A stretch of 64,000 bases of DNA from NCBI RefSeq assembly GCF_004193775.1, contig NC_041004.1, forward strand, positions 6,595,309-6,659,308, in the 5' to 3' direction. The notes under the pieces are model-generated. The model had not been told where the DNA came from and did no database searches. It saw nothing but the letters and a program-made list of their open reading frames with translations. Positions 57,869 to 64,000 of the stretch are shown piece by piece. Position 1 is the stretch's first letter; every line of letters begins with the position of its first letter. Position numbers and translations under genes: made by a program. The stretch comes from Glycine soja. Taxonomy: Eukaryota; Streptophyta; Magnoliopsida; Fabales; Fabaceae.

Positions 57869-58831
57869 AGATGGTGAAAGAATGTCAGGTCCCAATTGAT
57901 TCTTATGGTTGCTGCAAATCTTGTATTGTTGCTTGTATAGAGATTGCTTTGGGCAGTGGATGACTTGTTTTACATGTAGATTGGTGGCTACTATTAATGC
58001 TCTAAATCTGATTGCTAAAGAAGGGAGTCCAACTTGAGCTTGATTCTGATGCCCTTAATTTTAATCCTTTGAAGTGAAAAAGATATGTGTAACCCAAATA
58101 CTTGACAATTGATCAATCAAATGAATAGTATGCTTAAATAGAATTGGCAGGTGGATCAACTGCGTTTTTAGAGAAGTCATCAAACAAGTTGATAACCTTG
58201 GCAGTCTAAGTATGTACCTATGTTGATCATTTCCTGCGGCATGAGACGCATGACTCCAATTATGGTAATTACGTTAACCGCTTTGCTAGTTAATATTGTT
58301 ATGACAGATCTTGCTTAGTGTGTGTCTGCTGCCATTCTTCGATCTTTTGAAATTTAATCTAGTTATCTTAAAATAAATATATTTTTTGGTGAGATCATGT
58401 ATTGTTTATTGTTTGAAATTTGAATTTATATCTAGAAATTGGGATTTATTCATTTCTTTTTGGCGAGTTTCTACGTGCACATTGTAGTTTATCTTCATTC
58501 AAGTTTGGATTTATTTCTTTGAATTGGAAAAGAATAAAGTGAAAACAATATGGAATACAAGACCGAAATTTGGATTTCTTTTGGAATAGGGAAATCCAAT
58601 TTATCCCAATTTTTAGAAGTTTGTTTGTGGAAGATTTCAATTTCTACTAAAAGAAATGATGTTTGTTTCTGGTTCTCTATACAAGTGGAGTAGATTTCCT
58701 GGGCTCAAATTATGAAGTGTTCTATTTCTGAGAAGACTGTTTATTCTATATTTACTTCTAGCACGTACGCAGTGATGTGGCGGGGATGAACATGGTATCC
58801 AAATTAAGGGAAAAATTGTTTATGCTAGATT
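57869..58831. other. 3' flank of the TNL pseudogene
   Basis: No gene, RNA or transposon recognised. Confidence 0.45.
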
Positions 58832-59275
58832 CACTACTACAAAAAGAGGATTCTACATCGATTCTAAGACCCTTTTTACGACGGTTTTCAACCGTCTTTA
58901 TAACGCATGTCGTAAAAAGTAGATGGGACTACAACGACAGTTCATGGAGACTGTCTTAGAATGTATTAACATTCTAAGACGGGTGTTTTGAGGTAACCGT
59001 CTTAGAATATATTACCTTCTACATCGGTTTTACGTAGAACCGTCTTAGAAAGTATTGCTTTCTACATCGGTTCTGTGTAGAACCGCCTTAGAAAATATTA
59101 CATTCTAAGACGGTGTATAAAGAGGACCGTCTTAAAATATAGTTCTTTCTACATCAGTTCTACGTAGAACCGTTTTAAAAAATATTACATTCTAAGACGG
59201 GTGTATTGAGAGGACTGTCTTAGAATATAGTTCTTTCTACATCGGGTCTATGAAGAACCGCCTTAGAAAGATTTT
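58832..59275. repeat. Left subterminal array of CACTA C, two unit types
   Basis: Units of ATTCTAAGACGG...CCGTCTTAGAAT alternate with TTCTACATCGGTT...GTAGAACCG units. The first type matches the array at 1250-1440; the second shares the ACATCGGTT core with CACTA A and B. Confidence 0.85.
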
Positions 59276-59776
59276 TTTTTTAATTCTCTTTTTTTTATCT
59301 CATTTATGTTTGTTGAGATCCAATTCCTTAAGCCTTAATCATTGCAATTCTGTATACAAAATAATCAATTAAACACATAAAAATAGGCAAAAAGATAATG
59401 AATTAGCATTTGTGGATTAATAAATATAAATAACAATAAGATGTAGTATTAAAAAAAAACCCATAGTTCATTCAAAATATCCAAATTATACAGAGGAGAA
59501 GTAAAAAAGAAACTATTTCAAAATCAAAGGCCAATTACAAATATCCTGAGTTAACTTTAGACAAATAATTTTTTATATAGCAAGATTGTACAAATATTTT
59601 TTTTTACTGCTGATTGTACAAATCTTTTAACAACTATGAAAAACAAAAGAGTGATCTGATAAAAAAAATTGTATTATATAAAATCAGGTAAATAATATAA
59701 CTTTTTTTTTACAACAACAATAGAGTACACATTTTCTTGGTCTCAAATACATATGAATTATGGGCTTGGTTCACAA

Positions 59777-59997
59777 ACCTATCATTAAACTCGGTGCATA
59801 AAGACCACCTACTAGCCCAGAGCCATTGCAATAACCTTAGCAGCTACCAATTGAGCCAAAAGCCATATTCTAGGAGCTGAAGCACTCTTTCCGGTACGTA
59901 GAATTTCTTTCACATTTGTGAAACCCCAATACAATATTACAGGATATTTAAGAGCAATGATCCCAGCTCCAAAGCCACCTAAAGCAGGGCAGACCAT
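59777..59997 (-). pseudogene. Chloride channel CLC-f-like gene fragment
   Basis: CLC-f-type proteins are endomembrane chloride channels. The minus strand reads VCPALGGFGAGIIALKYPVI, LYWGFTNVKEILRTGKSASA, WLLAQLVAAKVIA, then in a shifted frame GSGLVGGLYAPSLMIG. These are consecutive conserved membrane and loop segments of the plant CLC-e/f group. A deletion of roughly 11 bases at the ALCKGSG junction shifts the frame, which ends in TAG. About 70 of the family's 700 or more residues remain. Confidence 0.75.
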
Positions 59998-60046
59998 GGT
60001 AGTACCATAAAAAGGAAAGAAAAATAAGGTGTGAAAATCATAGTAC

Positions 60047-60161
60047 CTGTAAATTTGATGAAGGGTTTAAAGTGGAACTAGCCTGAAGATTATTACATTC
60101 TATGGTCTTCTTGATCAACATATATTTCTTCTGTTTGCTGCATGGTTGCATCCTGTTTGAC
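60047..60161 (-). other. Exon-like piece, unassigned
   Basis: Bounded on the minus strand by TTACAG/GTCAAACAGG and CAG/GTACTA. One frame reads QDATMQQTEEIYVDQEDHRM and then stops. Not recognised; its place before the CLC-f piece may mean it belongs to the same capture. Confidence 0.3.
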
Positions 60162-60854
60162 CTGTAACAAAAAAGGACAAGTCAGAATGAAACATAACTC
60201 ACAATTTAATGAAAAAACATAGAGCATTATGGCAAAGAACCATGATGTTCATTTGTAAATCCACTATAGGCAACCAGTGCAAAGAAGTTGAAATCCACTA
60301 TAGCAAAGCAACTCAAAAAAATTCTTTAGCAAGAGATTAAAAACAACAATAGCATCAACCCTTTTACCAATGAATGGAGTTGGCTACATAAATCAAATGG
60401 CACCATTTACATAGAAGAAGGCAGCATAACTTGCTTAATTTCAACAATTTCAAGGTGTCGAAGAAGTCTAAGCAACTAAATTGGGTACACTGTCTAGACA
60501 TCATGAGATCTGAATTCTAATTGGATATACAAAATAATTTATTTTAAAAATATAAAATCATCAAATCACAGTTCAGGTGCTAAACATGATTGAATAATTG
60601 GGCCGTTAAAAAGCAATTTGGGGACGACGTGTTTTTCTTTTGTTACTTCTTTTCAAACCTTCTACATAATGTTTGCCAACAAACTAGTGTGCAAGGTCCC
60701 TTGAGTTCAACCAAGTTAAAGTTTTTGACAATAAGATTGAAGAGGTTGACTATTTTCAAATGAACTTCTCGAAGCCATATACCAAATTCTGCAAGGAAAT
60801 GATATAAAAAACTAATTACTGAGACTTTAAGACTTGATATGAGTGAGTGGCTAC

Positions 60855-60941
60855 CTTGAGGCGCACTACTTTTCTAATGGCTAATAGCAAACCTGGCACG
60901 AGACACTTCGCATATGTGATATCATGCTTGATAGAGTAAAC
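60855..60941 (-). other. 87-nt exon-like piece, unassigned
   Basis: Minus strand, between TGCAG and GTAGCC: 29 open codons reading VYSIKHDITYAKCLVPGLLL and AIRKVVRLK. Clean splice-like borders and a length divisible by three suggest a captured internal exon of an unknown gene. Confidence 0.4.
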
Positions 60942-62546
60942 CTGCATCAATTGACTTGATGATAAAAAAATATATAATAAATCTTAAATAATTTAAAGTT
61001 TAAGTTTGACATGCTATTTGTTAAACTTATTTTAAGGTGTAACACTTTTTATACATTCAAGAATTAAATTTTTATTTTTATTTTTTAAGATTAAATTATT
61101 ATTGATTTATACATTCAATAACCAAAAAGTAATTAACCCTAAAATAATTTACACCAACTACTAAAGCTTAAATACTAAAAAAAATTCTAAACACGCCAAT
61201 GTTCACGTGTTACTTGCATTCTTAATTTAAAATTCGCTTTTGAAATTTACTCGGTATGCAATCAGTGGTGGGAGCACTGTCTAGCGTTTTTAACTTGTTT
61301 ACATACATTGTTTAATTTTAACCAACATACTAAAATTATTTAATAATATATTATCACAAATAATATATTTTTAAGAATGATAGGATTCATAATATTAATT
61401 TAAGTACTCATTGTAATAATTTTAGTATTGGAGTGAATTCTTATTTAAAATACTTATATATCTATATTAAATTATAATACTCAATAAATTATGGAAAAAC
61501 TCACAAGCAACTATACATTATTTATCGTCTAGCATCATCATATGCCACTCTAAAATTATTAGCACCGGGAAAAGAAACTTCGTGCCTCTCTAAAATTTTT
61601 GAGAAATAAAAATAATAAAACATGTAAAACTTAAGTTTTAGTCGTACCGAAAATATATACTTTTACTAGCTTTTATAAAGCAAAAGAAAATCACTTGACA
61701 AAAAATCTAATATATATCTTCTTTATCTAAAGTAAAAAAAAAATTAAAATTCATTTTAACCATCACTCATCATTTTATCAAATCACGTATTCGAGCAATA
61801 TAAAAGAATTTATATCTTAGTGGACAAAAAATGTTATCGAGTATAGTTACCAGATATAATGCTATTAGACTAAAAAAAAAATCATGATATGGTGGAACGA
61901 ATTATTTATTTATCTTAAAGAAAGGAATTACGTACCTACATATTTAAGTATTTTCATCAACTAATATGATTGTAAATAATTTTTTCATTTTTATATATTA
62001 TAATTAAATTAAATAAACTTATATTGTTTAAAATTATTTTTTAATATTTAAATATTTTATTTAAGAATATTATTTTTAAACAACAAAGAAAAAAAATGTT
62101 TTTTTCCATATAATCTTGATTTTCTTATTAACTTTTTTAGGGACCAAATATTTACATATAAATAAAAAAGTTAACAATACCCTTGGCATTGCTTTGATGG
62201 TAAGGGTGATCAAGAGTGAAAGTTGGTGTTTATTTAATTTTTTACAACAAAACATATCTAGTAAAAATATAATATATTAATATATTTCTAGTCAACTCAC
62301 TCCAATTTTTCTGCCACTTTCTTCAATGGTGTAGGCTGAGAAAGTTTGGTATGTCTAAACTTAAAATATCCAACCAACCTATGCTATATTTTGTTAATTA
62401 TCTTAATATATGAATTTGAGCCATAAAATGAGCTAGTCCATATTAATAACTTTGTAATTCCTAACAGTAACAGTACAATAATATATTTCCACAGGATCAC
62501 ATTATTTAGGCCATAACTCTACAAATATATAGAAGATACTACTAAC

Positions 62547-62687
62547 CTTCATCCGGCGTTCTCATAAAGCAAGTAAGCCAGCTTCAGTACATATTGCTTT
62601 TATATCAGCTCCAGAGAACTCATCCTTAGTCATAACAAACTCTTCTAAGTTGACATCATCAGCTAATGTCATCCTTGAAGTGTGTAT
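62547..62687 (-). pseudogene. 26S proteasome ATPase RPT2 exon fragment (C-terminal part)
   Basis: RPT2 is an AAA+ ATPase of the proteasome base. This 141-nt exon, bordered by TTTAG and GTTAG splice sites, reads [20 protein letters not shown], then [21 protein letters not shown], then TGA where CGA (Arg of ERRMK) is expected. It is otherwise almost unchanged from the plant sequence. It lies downstream of the P-loop piece in the correct order. Confidence 0.85.
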
Positions 62688-62838
62688 CTAAATATCAAAA
62701 GTATAAGACCTTTTAGTGAGGAATAAAAAACAGAAAGAATTTCAAACTCCAAGTTATTAAACAGAGAAAATGAGGAATAAAAAACATGTCAAGATTATAT
62801 TCCATCGCCCCAGATAAGAAACCCCAAAAAATGCACAC

Positions 62839-62935
62839 CTTAGCTAGCAACGTCTTCCCAGTTCCATGTTCTCTATATAAAATGACTCCCTTAGGAGGCT
62901 TGATACCAATATCAGCATATGATTCCAAAGGAAAA
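62839..62935 (-). pseudogene. RPT2 exon fragment with Walker A region
   Basis: Minus strand: [18 protein letters not shown], then [12 protein letters not shown] and a GT donor. Plant RPT2 has GEPGTGKT, so the first Gly and the Pro of the P-loop are changed. About 30 residues between ESYADIG and IKPPKG are missing; both sides of the gap would end in DIG, which fits a deletion between short repeats. Exons encoding Walker B, the SRH and the pore loop are absent before 62687. Confidence 0.8.
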
Positions 62936-63229
62936 GATCAATTGTTGTAAGTTAGTGATCAAACTTGAAATATTTAATCTTTGATGTAATTACCGTTTGA
63001 GATAAGATATTTTGGACATGCAAGAAAAGATCAATTTTTCCAAATATAAACTGATATTAAGCCACTGGTACCAAATATATTGATTTTTTACTTTTCTAAT
63101 CAAGCTATCATTAATGCAAAATTTTAAACATAGATTCCCTTGAGACTATGTTTTATCATGTCAAATATTTGAAACTTTCCATTCTTGTGCCAAAAACTTT
63201 AGAAGAAGTAGAAAAGAAAATACTGAAGG

Positions 63230-63400
63230 GGAGTACCATACCTGACAATATCCTCACTTGGAGCACCAAAGTTAATTCTTGCAGCCACTTTCAAGAAAAA
63301 ACTGCCTTCAAAATCTGTGGAATACATAGAAAGATTCAAGGGCCTGAGCTCAAGGGTAGATATGAAGGGAGAATTAATGGTAGCACAACACATGCAAACA
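63230..63400 (-). other. Possible first-exon piece, unassigned
   Basis: A minus-strand frame from an ATG at about 63395 reads INSPFISTLELRPLNLSMYS and then GSFFLKVAARINFGAPSEDI, ending near a donor-like GTATGG. Ser/Leu-rich with few acidic residues, like a plastid transit region. Upstream is C/T-rich leader-like sequence. No family recognised. Confidence 0.3.
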
Positions 63401-63410
63401 TCAATAGAGT

Positions 63411-63800
63411 TTGAGGGGTTTTTTTTCTTTTTTTTGGTGTGAGGAGGAAAGTGTTGGCGAGAGACAATGTCAATGGCTTTGGGGTTTTTTTTCTTTTTTT
63501 TGGTTTTGTTATTCTGAGCTCGAATTCTTGGTTTTGAAAATTTTGGTGAACACGCAAGCCAAAGGGAGGTGTCTCTCTCGAAACCTGTTGGGAAGAGGAA
63601 GAATTTTTTTACAAAAGAATGCGTTGAGAAGAGAAAGAGGCGGAGAATGGGAAGAGAGAAAGAGGCAACTGATAGAGGGAAGAGAAAGAGAAAGAGGGAA
63701 GAAGGGGGCGTTGCACGATGCGATAGAAAGAGAAAGTCACATAGCAAGAAAATTAAAGTTAACAGCTGTCTAATAAATGAGAGAGAGAAAGCAAAAAAAG
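63411..63800 (+). repeat. Purine-rich (GA/GAAAGAG) low-complexity tract
   Basis: Repeated GAGAAAGAG, GGAAGAG and two copies of a GGGGTTTTTTTTCTTTTTTTTGG phrase (about 63416 and 63481). Open frames here reflect composition. Confidence 0.6.
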
Positions 63801-64000
63801 TGCAAAGATACAAGGTTGTGTTATTCTACTTGTGCAAGTAGAAATAGGTTGGATTCTTATTTGAGCTTGAATTTTTTTGCTTCCTCTATCATGTTGTGTT
63901 GTGTTGTCCCAAAATAGAATACTATCTAAAGTATACTAAGAGCATTTTTAGTCTAAGATCCCAAATTGGAATCTTAAATCACAGATCGTACGGGATCACG

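Larger units (their letters stand above)
58832..64000. mobile_element. CACTA element C (left part) with captured gene fragments
   Basis: It starts CACTACTACAAAAAGAGG, a textbook CACTA terminus, followed by a subterminal array. No right end occurs before the window closes. Inside, all on the minus strand, are exon pieces of a CLC-f-like chloride channel gene and of proteasome subunit RPT2, plus two unassigned exon-like pieces. I see no transposase. The likely reading is a gene-capturing (Pack-type) CACTA. Whether the element spans everything to 64000 is inferred from the absence of another boundary. Confidence 0.6.

Noticed and set aside
63199..63841. Long frames on both strands in the final 800 bases
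   Set aside because: Purine-rich low-complexity sequence keeps several frames open at once; only a weak first-exon-like piece is kept, at low confidence.

Overview
The window looks like legume nuclear DNA, most probably soybean (Glycine). The evidence is an AT-rich intron-bearing plant background, an intact SIRE1-type Copia retrotransposon, legume-style TIR-NBS-LRR exons, and CACTA, MULE and LINE families with typical soybean-like protein remnants. I could not run a search, so species and family names rest on recognised protein motifs. I see no clearly intact host gene. The window is a stack of transposable elements holding broken gene pieces plus one decayed resistance gene.

Layout. 0.4-1.6 kb: last exon of a cystathionine beta-lyase-like gene, two unassigned exon-like pieces and a CACTA-type terminus. 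1.6-5.6 kb: an internally deleted Copia-type element that keeps only gag, followed by an inverted LTR-like piece. 6.2-13.1 kb: a MULE with about 60-bp inverted ends and a 7/9 target duplication, holding a decayed transposase with an OTU-like tail and a convergent plant-mobile-domain-like relic. 14.3-18.7 kb: a CACTA copy with an Ulp1-like protease pseudogene. 18.7-19.6 kb: a solo LTR (TSD GTGTG). 21.1-30.7 kb: a young, complete SIRE1-type element (1076-bp LTRs, TSD TTATC) with an intact Gag-Pol frame, a leaky-type UAG and an intact in-frame envelope-like frame. 31.0-35.1 kb: a receptor-kinase/WEB chimeric relic and two dead Copia pol relics. 35.6-50.3 kb: a minus-strand LINE interrupted twice, by a Copia element (35842-40158, TSD AAATC) and by a CACTA element (40568-47464, TSD TCC). 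That CACTA carries pieces of APC10, an LBD gene and another LINE. 51.3-57.9 kb: a TIR-NBS-LRR pseudogene without its TIR exon. 58.8 kb to the end: the left part of another CACTA carrying pieces of a CLC-f-like chloride channel gene, the proteasome ATPase gene RPT2 and unassigned exons.

The parts are linked mainly by insertion history: the LINE came first and Copia and CACTA elements landed in it, while the CACTA elements copied or trapped host exons. The most unusual signal is a short three-part motif (GATGTC, 6 nt, GATGTC, 2-3 nt, GACATC), which recurs at about 19 sites across the SIRE1-type element, in coding and non-coding sequence, in two reading frames and once per LTR in inverse orientation. 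That suggests selection or function at the DNA or RNA level.
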